This document shows, one piece after another, positions 38,111 to 49,049 of a stretch of DNA of 64,000 bases. The DNA is from Saururus chinensis (taxonomy: Eukaryota; Streptophyta; Magnoliopsida; Piperales; Saururaceae). Position 1 is the first letter of the stretch; each line of letters begins with the position of its first letter. The position numbers and the translations under genes are program-made. Location: contig CP141142.1 in NCBI GenBank assembly GCA_035235625.1, positions 27,414,995-27,478,994 of the forward strand, written 5' to 3'. Under the pieces are notes generated by a model. The model ran no database searches, was not told the DNA's origin, and was given only the letters and a program-made list of their open reading frames with translations.

Positions 38111-38748
38111 TACTATGACTTTTCTACTAGTTTTCATGACTAAGGTTAGGCGACCAATAATGAGAGGCTGCCACATTACCCACAATTGGTGAGAGAGAGA
38201 CTTTGGAAGTAGATCCAATACTTCTCATGTTCCCCACTCTACATGGCCTTTGGCCATGTAATCTATCTAGGGAAACATTTTTCTATAGTACTAGTTTGTT
38301 ATGAGGAGGGGGACATATGTATCATGGCTTGATGTATAATTTAGCCTTCATGTATCATGGCTCAATGCATAATTTAGCACTTACATGTGAGTAGTTTTTC
38401 GTGATGCATCTGAAGCCATTTTAGGGATGCACGAATGTGACCACTCCCGAGCATTGTTAGCCACTCGGCATGAGTAAAAAGTAGAATTTGATGCATTTAT
38501 ATATATGTATGGTATGGAGTAGGCCCCTTCTCTCTCTCTCTCTATTAAGGCTGTAAAGCTTAGTTGATGCTTGATAAATAAAAAGGCCTAATACAGTGCA
38601 AATAAAGATTTTAATACAATAGACTTGGGCACCTCTACAGGCTGAAGCCACCCCACAATACATATTTTACCTTATTAGCATATCTAATTATGTGAGGAAA
38701 AATATTTTTTAGACCAGTTTTTTATGATCAATTGTGTGACCAACCAAT

Positions 38749-38823
38749 ATGGGGCTCCAGACATGGTACATAAGGGGGCTGGTCATAGATTCCCCCCTTA
38801 TGTACCATGTCCAGAGTCCCATG
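38749..38823. repeat. foldback hairpin, 30-bp arms
   Basis: The left arm at 38749-38778 (ATGGGGCTCCAGACATGGTA onward) is the inverted complement of 38793-38823, with about four mismatches and a 14-base loop. GGGCTGGTCATAGA occurs in the loop and again just outside the right arm. It may be a small MITE or recombination product. Confidence 0.7.
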
Positions 38824-38834
38824 TGGGCTGGTCA

Positions 38835-38906
38835 TAGAGAGCTCCAATCATGGAAACAGGTCATGCTAGATAGAGAGCTCCAATCATGGAAACAGGTCAT
38901 GCTAGA
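38835..38906 (+). repeat. 36-bp perfect tandem duplication
   Basis: The unit TAGAGAGCTCCAATCATGGA (first 20 bases) and the rest of its 36 bp occur twice back to back, with no difference seen. Confidence 0.95.
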
Positions 38907-39126
38907 TGCAGAGGATTGCTTATTTCTCCCTTGATGAGAAGGGTTCTTACTTTTAGATAAGGCTAGTAATATGGCTACATAAAATTTCACCAATCAGTAA
39001 AAAATCCCATACATCATAATATCATAATTACATATCAATCAAACAATGTATGTATGCATATGGAAAGTTTGATGCATCTTACCATTTATCGTGAGAAGTG
39101 CAATCTCAAGAAGAGTTTTGATCAGT

Positions 39127-40020
39127 CACTACAAAAAAAATGGCTACATCGATGGATGTAAGTCATCACTATTGATACTTGTAGCCGTAGGGGTGGCAAT
39201 GGGCCGGCTAGGGCCCAGCTCGGCTCTGTAGCCCACTTAGAGGGGCCCAAGGGTGGGACCAGCCTATCCTGTTAGGCCCTCACTGCCTTTTTTTTAAAAA
39301 GCCAGTCGGGCTTTGCATGGCCCCTGCATTGGTTGTGCTCACCTTGGCCGTGTGGCAACACCTCCGCTGGCTATGGCTCCACCTGGCCATGCGATGTAGC
39401 CCTAGCCATGTGGAGGCTACCCACCCCTCCACCAGTGCGACCTCCCTCTGGTCGTGTAGCCCCCTCCAACCTAACCCAAGAGGACTTTGACCGAGCCCAT
39501 CTCCTTAAAAACCCAGGTCAGGCCATTGCTATCAATCCTATCACAACCGTCGCTAAAACTAATAGCGATGTCAACTTTTTTAAGTCAACACAACTAGCAA
39601 AATCTGCATCTATGTATCCAACCAGCTATTAATCCAGTCATTGATAATTTTAGCGATGATCCAATGGACTTTCATCAATGGTTGTAGCCACCCTAAAAAA
39701 ATTCTGCCACTGTCTTCTTTGCATCATTAGCAATAGTTATATAGGAATTTAGCGATGGCTAAATTGTCATAAAATGTCTAAATACAGTGATAGTTGTATT
39801 GAATATTGCTAAAACTTCTTTGTTAGTGACAATTTTAACAGTCGTAAAAGGACTAGATGGTTGTTGGTTAGTTACATAGGTCGACATTAAAACTATTTAC
39901 AAAGATAATCATATCCACTTACAATGATTGTTGTAACCATCATTGATGCTTTTATTTTTTAAAAAAAATATTTATTATTTTTTAGCAACAGATATACCAT
40001 CATTGTTGATTATATTTTTT
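39127..40020 (+). mobile_element. CACTA (En/Spm-like) element, 5' end, non-autonomous
   Basis: Begins CACTACAAAAAAAATGGCTA, the classic CACTA terminus, preceded by AGT as a possible 3-bp target duplication. Subterminal repeats like AGCGATGG, CGATGGTTGTAGCC and ACCGTCGCTAAA recur in both orientations up to about 40010. No transposase is present. No right-hand TAGTG terminus was found with confidence, so the right limit is approximate. A hAT-like element is nested at 39188-39540. Confidence 0.7.
39188..39540. mobile_element. nested hAT-like non-autonomous element, 353 bp
   Basis: The left end TAGGGGTGGCAATGGGCC and right end GGCCATTGCTATCAATCCTA are imperfect inverted repeats of the type seen in plant hAT-like elements. 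The interior is GC-rich, while the flanks read as CACTA subterminal repeats. No good 8-bp target duplication is visible. The 99-codon frame at 39333-39632 crosses the right end and is not a gene. Confidence 0.55.
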
Positions 40021-40389
40021 TAAAATATAATACTAATTTTACAAATAATTTAAACCTGATAACAAAGTTGAATGTATAAAAATAAGGCTATTCTTCATAA
40101 ACTTCTATTTATCTTTAAACCAATATTATGTACAATATGAAACCATTGCAAAAAGTTGGCACGCCTTTGCAATCCAAGTCCCAAGCCCATTTCCCCCTCC
40201 ACTTTCCTCTCATAGTCCTTGTCTTGCCGAGATTTTTACACAAATTTTCCTTAAAATTTCATGAATGTTTTTGTAATATAACTTTTGTAAATAGTAAAAA
40301 TTTTAAAAATTTGAAACTTGTGAAAATATTTTTCATACATAAGTTTTTGAACTAATAATTTGTCAAATAGTCATATAGCCAAACCAAAC

Positions 40390-42330
40390 AATCTTAGGAG
40401 TGCATCGAATACAAAACATGAAAATTAAATACCACGACCATGGGCTTAAATGAAAATACCCCAGGCGTCTCTGAGTCCAAATCCCAAAACACTCTAAAGT
40501 ATAAATCATATACAAGTCCAAAAACATATAAACATATGTACTCTCATCTCACTCAATACAACAATTATCCAAATCCCAAAACACTCTAAAGTATAAATCA
40601 TATACAAGTCCAAAAAAATATAAACATATGTACTCTCATCTCACTCAATACAACAATTATCAAATTAATACATTAGGTTAGGGAAGAAACAAAAGACATA
40701 TTGAGTCAAAAGTACACTAAAAGTTTAAAAATATAAGTCCTTCAATAACAACTCGAGTCTAATCAAAAGAACTCTCAATCAAGGACCTGCAAAAGCCTCA
40801 AAAACATATGAGGCTAATAGAAAGAAAAATGAGTATTTTCATACTCAATAGGAGAGTTCTAATTAGTGAACTCTGTAAGTTCAAACATAGGTGCTTTCGT
40901 AGAACATCAACATGAAATAGGATAGCATAAAGAAATCAAAGACTCACAATATCATAAGCTCATACATATTAGTTTACAAAACATTCTTACCCATACTTGT
41001 ACACTTATTGCCTTACTTGTGCCATCATAATTAAATATGTATGCTTATAGTCTTGCTCAAAGGGTCTTACACTTAATCTTACTTAGAAGCTTACAAACTT
41101 ACTCTTACTCAAAATTTTACACTTACTATTAACAACTAGAGCTTATTACAATTTAATCAGCTCGAACCTTGAAGGAAAGAAATGCCACTAGGCATCACCT
41201 TGGGCTCTGGGGAGTAACTAGACACTGTGGACTTTTTCGAAGGTAAGACAAACATATACTCATAGGACATAGGATCAAACAAGTAATAGCAAATCCATGA
41301 TACTACTAACCTTAGTGCACAAACACCCACTCTTTGGGCCCATATAGTGCCAACTAAGGGCAAAAACTATACAATGCTACTTTTGTGCGAAAACATATCA
41401 CTCTAAATAGAGCATTAAATATCTAGGCTTAAATCTAACACTAAGACAACATCTCACAGGATAAACACCATGGTGGGACATGAGAAATGCTCAACTGATA
41501 ATTTACCAACTATCTCAAACATGAAACTTAATTCACCTAACCCATAGGGTCATACTTATGATCTTACACTTACAGACTTACACTTATAGCCGCCAACTAG
41601 AGCCAATTAAAGCACTAATTGACTCTAGCCCCATAAAGAATGAATGCCAGTAGGGCATCACGTTAACCTTCAGGGAGGATTCTATACGCCATAGAATTTT
41701 TTGAAGGTAAGGTATACCTGTGCTCACGGGGCACAAGATCAATTAGGTAAGAGTAGATCCATGATATTATTTACTTAAGCATGCAAATGTCCACTCTCTA
41801 CGGCCGTATAGTGCCAACTAAGGGCAAAAATCTTACAGTTTTACTCTTGGGCCAAAACTTATGATGCCACTCTTGGGCAGAAAACTTATGGTGCTCTTAA
41901 AAGAGCGGTAGACGTTTGTGCTTAATCACAACATCAAGACAATACCTCGAACGGTAAGTGCTATGTCAGTCTCACAACAACACAACCGATTGCACATCGA
42001 CTAGCAACAGGATACAAAACTCAATCTATGAGAAATAACCAAAGCCTCACTCTCTTACTATTAATTTTCTTGGTTCCAATGTGTTTAAGATTATAATACA
42101 AACATTATGCTAGTACAATTATGCTATGAAATCTTACTATCTTACATTCATCCTGTTAAACTCTAAGCCCTAATCTGTCTACTCACAAAACCCTGAAGTC
42201 TTCTGCTCATTGTACTAATATCCGATCCAATCCAATTAGTAATTTTGCACCTTAAAGTTTTCTATTTGTCAATCCAATATTCGATCCAATCCCAAGTAAC
42301 CCTAGCCCGTCACACATGCATATCAATAAA
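40390..42330. repeat. long LTR fragment with internal duplications
   Basis: Has the repetitive, non-coding make-up of long chromovirus LTRs and shares phrases with 28240-28690 (TCTTACACTTA-type runs, ACACTTACTAT..ACAACTAGAGC). It contains an exact-register 92-bp duplication (40476-40659) and a diverged duplication of about 450 bp (about 41160-41470 against 41600-41950). Neither terminus is secure. Confidence 0.5.
40476..40659 (+). repeat. 92-bp tandem duplication
   Basis: 40476-40567 and 40568-40659 differ at one visible base. It starts TCCAAATCCCAAAACACTCT and ends CAACAATTAT. Confidence 0.95.
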
Positions 42331-43590
42331 AAGCATGTAAGCACCCTAAAACCCAAGTTGATAAAGGAAGTAAGAACACCTTAGATTGCCGTAGGATAGG
42401 TTGGCGATGACTAAGGAGTTTGTCATCTTTAAGTAAAGAGATTGCTTTGATTATCCATAATTTAATTATTTTGATCCTTTGGACAAGACATATTTTAGTT
42501 TTCATATAATTTATGCTTTGTTTTCATGTCTTTTATTCATAGGTTTTAAATAAAAAATTGATTATATAATAAAAACACAAAAAAAATAGTGTAATTTTTG
42601 CTTTTCTTGCAATTTACTTTAGTTTTATTTTTTATTTGTTCAACTCTTGAGACTTAAAGTAAATAATTTTTTTAAGTTGAAATGATTTGTGGTCAATATA
42701 CCTTAATGAAGAAAAGCATATGCTAAAGAGAGTGAATATCAATTCTTTTTACTTGATGTTGCAATTTTTTGTTTTAAAATGTGCATATATCATGTATAGA
42801 CTCGAATTAAATTTATGAATGGAGATCAAGAGAGAATTCTTATATATAAGTTGATTAGGTGTTTGAATTCTAATGGAGTTTAAGTGATCAAATTATACAA
42901 ACTAAAGTTAGATTTCTATTTAGAATTCATGAAAGAAAATTATATTTAATATGATTTAATGATTGTAAGTTTTAATTACTTCAATATCTTTTAATCAATA
43001 GAATTGCTATTTTAAAGATGATGGGAAGGGCTACCTACTTAGACCGGCCTAGGCTAATGTGAAGCTCCGATTTGGTTGACATCAAGAAAAAAAAATTATG
43101 ATGTAAGTTGAGATGATTCAGAAAAACCAAGCCCTATAAAAATGAATTGAGGAAAAAACAGCCATCCATACAATTTTCTATCTCTTCCCATACCAAAAGC
43201 AATCAGTTGATTAGTTTTATTTCTATGTAGTCATCCAAACTCAATTCTACACCACTTAGCTTCACGAATCACGAAACCTTTTCTCTGATCAAACAATTGT
43301 AATCAACACCTTTATGTAAATTGTCTTGTCTAAACCTATAGAACCAGCAACATTTGAGAATTTCTTTATTCATGAAGTGGTATTTCTTTGACGCCGTAGC
43401 TACATCATGGATGACTTCCTACATACAATAGGATAACTACACTTGCTTTTGAGAAAGAGGGAGGGGACTATGTTAACTCGGAGAGCCAATTGAAGCTTAA
43501 AAAATAAAGTTTATATGTTGAAAGTGCAACGTAAAACTCAATAAATATGTTAACAATATATAGGAATTATCTTTGGCAAATGAAGATCAC
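42331..43590. other. AT-rich interval, no gene seen
   Basis: Only short frames. It precedes the chromovirus integrase tail and may contain degraded pol sequence too diverged to recognise. Confidence 0.3.
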
Positions 43591-43594
43591 AGCT

Positions 43595-44165
43595 TTGTCT
43601 GGATGAAGTGGGAGATCATCTTTTAAAGGGGCTAGAAATAGTGCAACAATCTTTGGGGAAGACTCAACTTATCAGGGATCGATTGCAAACTGCTTAGAGT
43701 AGACAAAAGAGTTAAGCAGACACCTATCGAAGAGAGCTAAAATTTTAAGTGGGAGATCATGTTTTTCTAAAGATTTCGCCATTAAAATGTATGATGAGAT
43801 TTGGCAAAAAAGGGAAATTATCTCTTACGTTCATTAGACCTTTTAATGTATTAAAGCTGATTGGAGCAATGGCGTATCATGTGTCTTTACTGCTACAATT
43901 TTCTAACATTCATGAGGTGTCCTATGTTTCTCTTTTGCAAAAGTATGAACCATATACATCCCATGTTCTCAGCTTTGAGCCGTTGGAGCTAAGGAACTAT
44001 CTTATGTACATTAAGATGCTGGTGCAGATCTTAGACAGAAAGGAGACGATGCTTCATTCAATTTGTTAAAATTATTTGGTGGAATCACAACACAAAGGAA
44101 ACAACCTGGGAGCAGGATGATGAAGTCAAGGAAAAGTACCCTCATCTCATTACTGTTAGGTAGTT
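43595..44165 (+). pseudogene. Ty3/gypsy chromovirus integrase C-terminal remnant
   Basis: Upstream frames give EVGDHLLKGLEIVQQ and KTQLIRDRLQTA with stops. The open part from 43749 (106 codons) reads MGDHVFLKISPLKCMMRFGK, then LSLTFIRPFNVLKLIG, VSLLQKYEPYTSHVL, EPLELRNYL and PVQILDRKE-like VQILDRKE. This is the GPY/F-type C-terminal module of plant chromovirus integrase. A trailing TTWEQDDEVKEKYPHL-like phrase follows in another frame (44095-44150). The protein would help direct integration in a live element. Here the rest of pol is missing. Confidence 0.85.
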
Positions 44166-44204
44166 GCGAATTTTGATGACAGAAATACTATAAGGTGGGT
44201 AGGA

Positions 44205-44700
44205 TGTAAGATCCAACAATTCTTGCTTTCTAATTGTATTATTTATGGCTAACTTGTAAAAATTTTAAGGAGTTTGACCCTTAAACCTTACAAGTTAAAT
44301 AACTCTCTAAATAGGTTGAATTTAAGGCTGAAACTTATATGGTTAGAAACTAGATATAAAGAGTTTCGAAACACCACTAAGAAGATGCAAATCGGAGTTC
44401 TAATGAATGAGATATAGTTTGCTGAAGTTGTACTAGTTACAACATATTAAATTACCCGATTTAGACCTAAAATTTAATATATTTTTCCTTGGCCTTTTAG
44501 GACCACTTAAATTAAGTTTAGTATCTCAAATCCTGCGAAGATTAGGAATCCTAATTCATCCCTCTATAAATAGGTATTTAGAGTCCTAATTAGAGAGTTT
44601 TTGAGTTTTTTTAGATCTTGGTTAGAAATTGGTCTCTTTCTTGGAGGATGGACTATATATATTTTTCAATTGATAAATTTAAAGATATATTACCTCAAAA
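44205..44700 (+). repeat. 3' LTR of the chromovirus remnant
   Basis: A purine tract (AAGGTGGGTAGGA) directly precedes TGTAAGATCC at 44205, placed just after the integrase tail as expected for a 3' LTR. TATA box CCTCTATAAATAGG is at 44571. The right limit is uncertain because an MITE follows. Confidence 0.7.
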
Positions 44701-44715
44701 GATGAGTGCAAAATA

Positions 44716-44892
44716 CTCCCTCCGTCCCATAATAATTTTTATTGAATGGTTATATTCTTTGCTAGAAAATAGAAAATAAGCTTCTAGGATATTTTTTTAA
44801 GTATCTGCACACTTAAAGTATACCTAATGTATCTACAAATATAGAACAAATATTTTTTTGTAAATGTAGCTATTAAAATTGGACAAAGGGAG
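44716..44892. mobile_element. Stowaway-like MITE, 177 bp
   Basis: Starts CTCCCTCCGTCCC and ends in its inverse (GGACAAAGGGAG), flanked by TA at 44714-44715 and 44893-44894. The termini and TA duplication are hallmarks of Tc1/mariner-derived Stowaway MITEs. Confidence 0.9.
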
Positions 44893-44894
44893 TA

Positions 44895-45674
44895 TATTAC
44901 AACATCATAAATCCCTTCTCCTTATTAGATTAATGAAATTAAAATCACCTAAAAAATAAAATAAAGAAAGGAAAAAAGAAAAAAAGAAACATAACAACAA
45001 GATATCTTAATTGGAATTTTTTATTTTCCTGATGCAACCTTTTTGGTATTTGAGAAGAATTTGCCGATTTATCAATGAACTTCAACAAGGTAACAATGTA
45101 GACTATGTAATCTATCAGATGAGATCCGAATTGCCTTATGGTTGACTCACATCAATTAATTTATCAAAAGATTGAAATCATTAGAGCAAGATCCATGTTG
45201 ACCTGACCTTATGGGGACCATCCAGTCAATACTTAACGTGAGTAGAGTTCAACTAGGCAGCTGCAACCAATGAGATAATGTGAACAAAAGAATACAACAT
45301 AAGGAAGCTTCAGAGAGGACTCAATTTCTACATCAACAGGACCCGTTGCTGATGGAAACGTGCACAATGGGTACATGTGCTTCAAAATCGGATCGGAAAC
45401 TAGCAACTTGCATATACCAAAAAAACAAGAAAAAACTGACGTCTGCTCCTGTGAGCAGGCTTTACCGTGGGTATATATGACAACTTTGTGAATTATCTAT
45501 AAAATCTATACAAATTATAATTTTGGACAAATTTATCTTTCTATTTTTTTTCTCCCCTCTTTTTTTTCCTTTGTCCCCTCCAGCAGAGTTTTTTTTCCCT
45601 TTCTTCTCTTATGTGTCCTCTATTTTTTAGACTTTTTTTCCTTTGTTTCTCCGATGTCTCCTTTGTTGCCGAGT
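44895..45674. other. unclassified interval
   Basis: No gene supported. The part at 45530-45670 is T/C-rich. The 66-codon frame at 45280 matches nothing I recognise. Confidence 0.35.
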
Positions 45675-46230
45675 CTCTTTGCTTTGTGGTATTTTATTAT
45701 CTCATCGCACAGTGTCCTCAGATCTCCTAGGCTCCGATCTAGTCGCCAGGTTAGATGGGTGACTAAATTTATCCAACCCCACCGGGGGAAGAAATTGATG
45801 GGGTCAAACCAAGATAGTAGTGCCTAAGTCTCAGCCAGAACCTTCTCCATACGGGACCTGCTTTCAGCCTCCTCTCAGAACCGCCTCCTAGAAGACACCC
45901 GGTAGAGCATGTCATTGGCCAGCCTGAAGATTAGCTTGCTCATGTTGGTCCCTGACCCGTTCCTGCTTGATAGAATGGCCAACATCTGCTCAACCTCCTC
46001 ATGCCTAACTTGGAGGAAGGACACCACTTGTTTGGCATTGAGGAGCTCCGAGACATAGATCTGGGAATATGGGGTCGGCTTGTGAAGACCTGATATTGGG
46101 TCTGGAGGACCTCCCGTGCTAGGTGTGGGGAGGAGACAACAAGGGTCGAGACGTGGCCCAGCTAAAGGCAGAGGATGGAGCCTAGCTTCTCTACCAATCG
46201 GGCTAGGGCAATGTAGGGTAAGTCCAAGAG
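45675..46230 (-). pseudogene. cytochrome P450 fragment (CYP71-clan-like)
   Basis: The minus strand, read across small frame changes, gives consecutive N-terminal-half phrases of a plant A-type P450. From about 46215: LARLVEKLGSILCL, a stop, LGHVSTLVVSSPHLARE, VLQTQYQVFTSRP, then after a small deletion VSELLNAKQVVSFLQVRHEE, GTNMSKLIFRLANDMLYRV, FFPRWGWIN and a CDEIIKYH-like end near 45680. These match the family order from KYGP..LG through SRP and the C helix to NDI..R. The membrane anchor and the whole catalytic half (I helix, ExxR, heme Cys loop) are absent. Such enzymes are ER-bound mono-oxygenases; this one cannot work. Confidence 0.8.
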
Positions 46231-46254
46231 GAAGTGATGTATATAATAAAAACG

Positions 46255-46333
46255 GTAAATATTTACTCAGTTTGTTATGTAGAAAGAGAGTAATTTATTC
46301 TCTTTGTATATAACAAAGTGACTAAATATTTAC
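46255..46333. repeat. 79-bp imperfect palindrome, copy 2
   Basis: Arms of 39 bp, from GTAAATATTTACTC to its inverse ending TAAATATTTAC, with about five mismatches. It has the same length and layout as 4783-4861. It lies 25 bp beyond the P450 relic. Confidence 0.75.
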
Positions 46334-46879
46334 AGTTTCCACTAATGAATTCCAAGCAAGAAAAGGAAAAGACGAGAAGGATTGCCTAAACGTCTAGGCT
46401 TTAGAACAAACTTTGTTGTCTTTTTTTATGAAATAGGTGTTTTAGGTTCTTACCAGTAGAGTTTAGTTAGTGTGTTTTGGACATTTGGAACAAAGATGAT
46501 TTGCGGTCTAGTTTTCTGCTCGATTCCAAGGATGACAACAACGGAGAGCAATGCCTAATTCGTCCAAACCTTGTATCGATTCCTTTGATGTGAGGCACTC
46601 AAGGTCCCTGGTGCTCAAATACAAGACTACGAGACATCATAATTTTTCTGCTATTAAAGCACCCATCGGTAGTCGAGTTTAGAGCATCTTTATCATCCGA
46701 CTGATTGGGGAGTGGAGCAAAGGGATTTTGGGGGCATTTTTATCTGAATACATATTTTAGAGTTTATATTAGTGTTATGTAATTATGCTTACAGTAATGA
46801 AAACTAGTAAAAGATAATTTAGAAAAATATTTTTTTAATCTTTTATAAAAAAACCCCTTGAAAAAGACAATGTGTCCTA
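46334..46879. other. unclassified interval
   Basis: No gene or repeat end recognised. Confidence 0.3.
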
Positions 46880-47195
46880 TTCAAACGAACGTATATGCCT
46901 GTTAACGAACACATTTAGGTCCCAATCCGACTTGGCCGGGGCATGCGTGCAAACCAAACAAAGCTAAACAACTGGACGACAGCTGCGGCGCGTGCGTGTG
47001 TGTGGGTTAGCAAGCCTAGTTGCATGGGTTCAGCATGTGTCTACCTCACAAAAGTGGGGTAGCCCAAACGCTAAACTTATGCCTTATATAACAACATCTT
47101 CACCATTTCCTAGGCAATGTAAGTCTATGTATAACCTTCAACTAATTCACAAGTGTGTTCTCATTCTCATGAAAGTGGGTTTTGACTCACTTTCT
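46880..47195 (+). repeat. dispersed LTR-like repeat, copy 2
   Basis: Matches 32215-32610, including CACAAAAGTGGGGTAGCCCAA, the CCTTATATAACAACA TATA region and CCATTTCCTAGGCAATGT. The 77-codon frame through it is not a gene. Confidence 0.5.
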
Positions 47196-47368
47196 AACAA
47201 TAATTATGAAAGTTATGGTGATTAACTTTAACGACATTAATATTTATATTGTACAAAAGAAGACAGTGACGAAGGTCCAAATGAATTGCAATTAGTACCA
47301 AAAAAAGGCATTGAGGTTGCTGTCAAAGCAGAAGGTATACATCTAATTAGATTTTCCTCATGTAATGG

Positions 47369-47685
47369 TGTTATGACTCACTCTAGGGGTTGGGTCCATT
47401 AAACTTAGGATTTAATTATTGTTATTAAGAGTAGTTTAGTATAATTAGAACTTTATTCGTATTGGGCTTAGGATAATGTTAGAATTCTATTCTAATTAGA
47501 AGTTTTATTAGCATTAGGATTAGGAGGCTTAATTGCCTATAAATATGTAGGGACTATGTCCTATTTCAATAATTCATAAATCAGAATCAAGTTAATTTAT
47601 TTAAATTTTATCGTTCAATTCTTTTCAGTTATTTTTCTTACCTTTTTATCTTTAACTTACCTTATGTAGACATCTGTCTACATCA
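47369..47685 (+). repeat. possible short LTR
   Basis: Begins TGTTATGACTC, has TATA region GCCTATAAATATGTAGG near 47539, and ends GTCTACA at about 47683. The size and layout suit a copia or TRIM solo LTR. No target duplication was confirmed. Confidence 0.35.
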
Positions 47686-47870
47686 AATGGTTATGTACAC
47701 ATGTGATTCATGTACATACACATGATGAAGGTAACCCATCTAATTAAGTTTTCAAAGCTCAACAAGAGTTTGATCACTTGATAGGCTATGTCTTCCAAAT
47801 TCCTTTGACGAAATTTATTGAGTGTGTTTTATTTTGAGATTTTCTCTTTATATGTACCTCATTAATAATA

Positions 47871-48060
47871 CTCTTTCTGCCCCATTATATTTAGAAAATA
47901 GTATTTTTTATAAAATGGTGAAAGTCACATCTAAGAGAAGGTAAAATAAGTTTATGATACTCTTTTTTAAGTACCAAAACACTCAAATTGAACAAAATAG
48001 AGCTATTAATATGGAACAAACTTTTTGGCCAAATGGATCTATTAATATCAAATAGAGGGA
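47871..48060. mobile_element. degenerate Stowaway-like MITE
   Basis: CTCTTTCTGCCCCATTATA after TA at 47869-47870, and an approximate inverse ending ATAGAGGGA near 48059. The interior phrase AAAT.GAGCTATTAATATGGA is typical of such elements. The ends are mutated. Confidence 0.5.
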
Positions 48061-49049
48061 TGGACTTATTTTTTATTAATTAATAATTAAGTTAACACTT
48101 AAAGTAGGATTCTAGTTAATTACAAAAGTGTCATTAGCCTCATAGGTTTTATATAGATTATAGACATATATGGGTGCGAGGCAATACTTTTTCCTATTAT
48201 TATTTTGAGCTTGCTTTTATGTATTAGAAGTAAAGAAAGGTTTTTCTCTTTCAATATCCTCTCTTAGCATTATATAGATAATAAACCATTCGACGTAAAT
48301 TGTGTATAAGGGGGTTGATGTACAGACGGGCGGAAGTACTAGTAAGGCATAACCAAACTGAGGGGTGGCGTGCTAGGCTGGGACGCCCTATCATCATCGC
48401 CGGGCTGAGGTGAAACCCCTTGTGGCTGGCCAGCCGGCGGCGGCAGTAGCCTAAGGACCCACACAGCTGGGTTGTTTGGTTCGGGTGGAAGGGGAAGGGG
48501 TGGTGCAGGGGTCGAAGACAAGGTCAAAGATGGCCAGGTAGGGAGAGGAAGGCATGGGGAGGAAGGTTCCGGCCAATCATGGGATGGAGGGGTGGTGGCC
48601 AATTGGAATGGCCGATTGAGGTGATGAAACAGTCGTTCGATGGCCAAAATCATTTTGGCATTGTGAGTAATCGGGAAAAGTACCGACATCTAGCAGAGAA
48701 GTAAGGAGAGCATGGCAAAGGCCCTGGCTAGAACGTATGGGGTCCTGGCGGCCGGACAAAGCTAAGTTTAGTGGAGGGTGGCAGCAAACGGTGATGAAAT
48801 AACTCTCTGGCAGCCCAAAAACAATTTAGATGGTGAGAAAACCCGATGGAAAGATTGGTACCTCGTGAAAGAGAGAGTAGAGGGTGGCGGAAGTCGTATC
48901 CAGCACCACCGAACTCGTGGGGGCAAGGCGAAGTGGATTCCGGTTAGAAGTGATGGAGTTTGGCGATGGAGGAGGCATGACATGTTAGGTCCCTGCACAC
49001 ACCACCTTTGACCCAAACCCTGTCTAATGAGGAAGCGGTACGCGGCGTG
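48061..49049. other. mixed interval with a GC-rich part, no gene supported
   Basis: The part at 48300-49000 is GC-rich with a proline-rich minus frame (48339-48689, 116 codons) and other overlapping frames. None shows a recognised domain. By analogy with 19262-19805 it could be the leader part of a long LTR. Confidence 0.35.

Noticed and set aside
48339-48689. Proline-rich 116-codon minus frame
   Set aside because: Composition-driven, with no recognised motif and other frames open in the same stretch.
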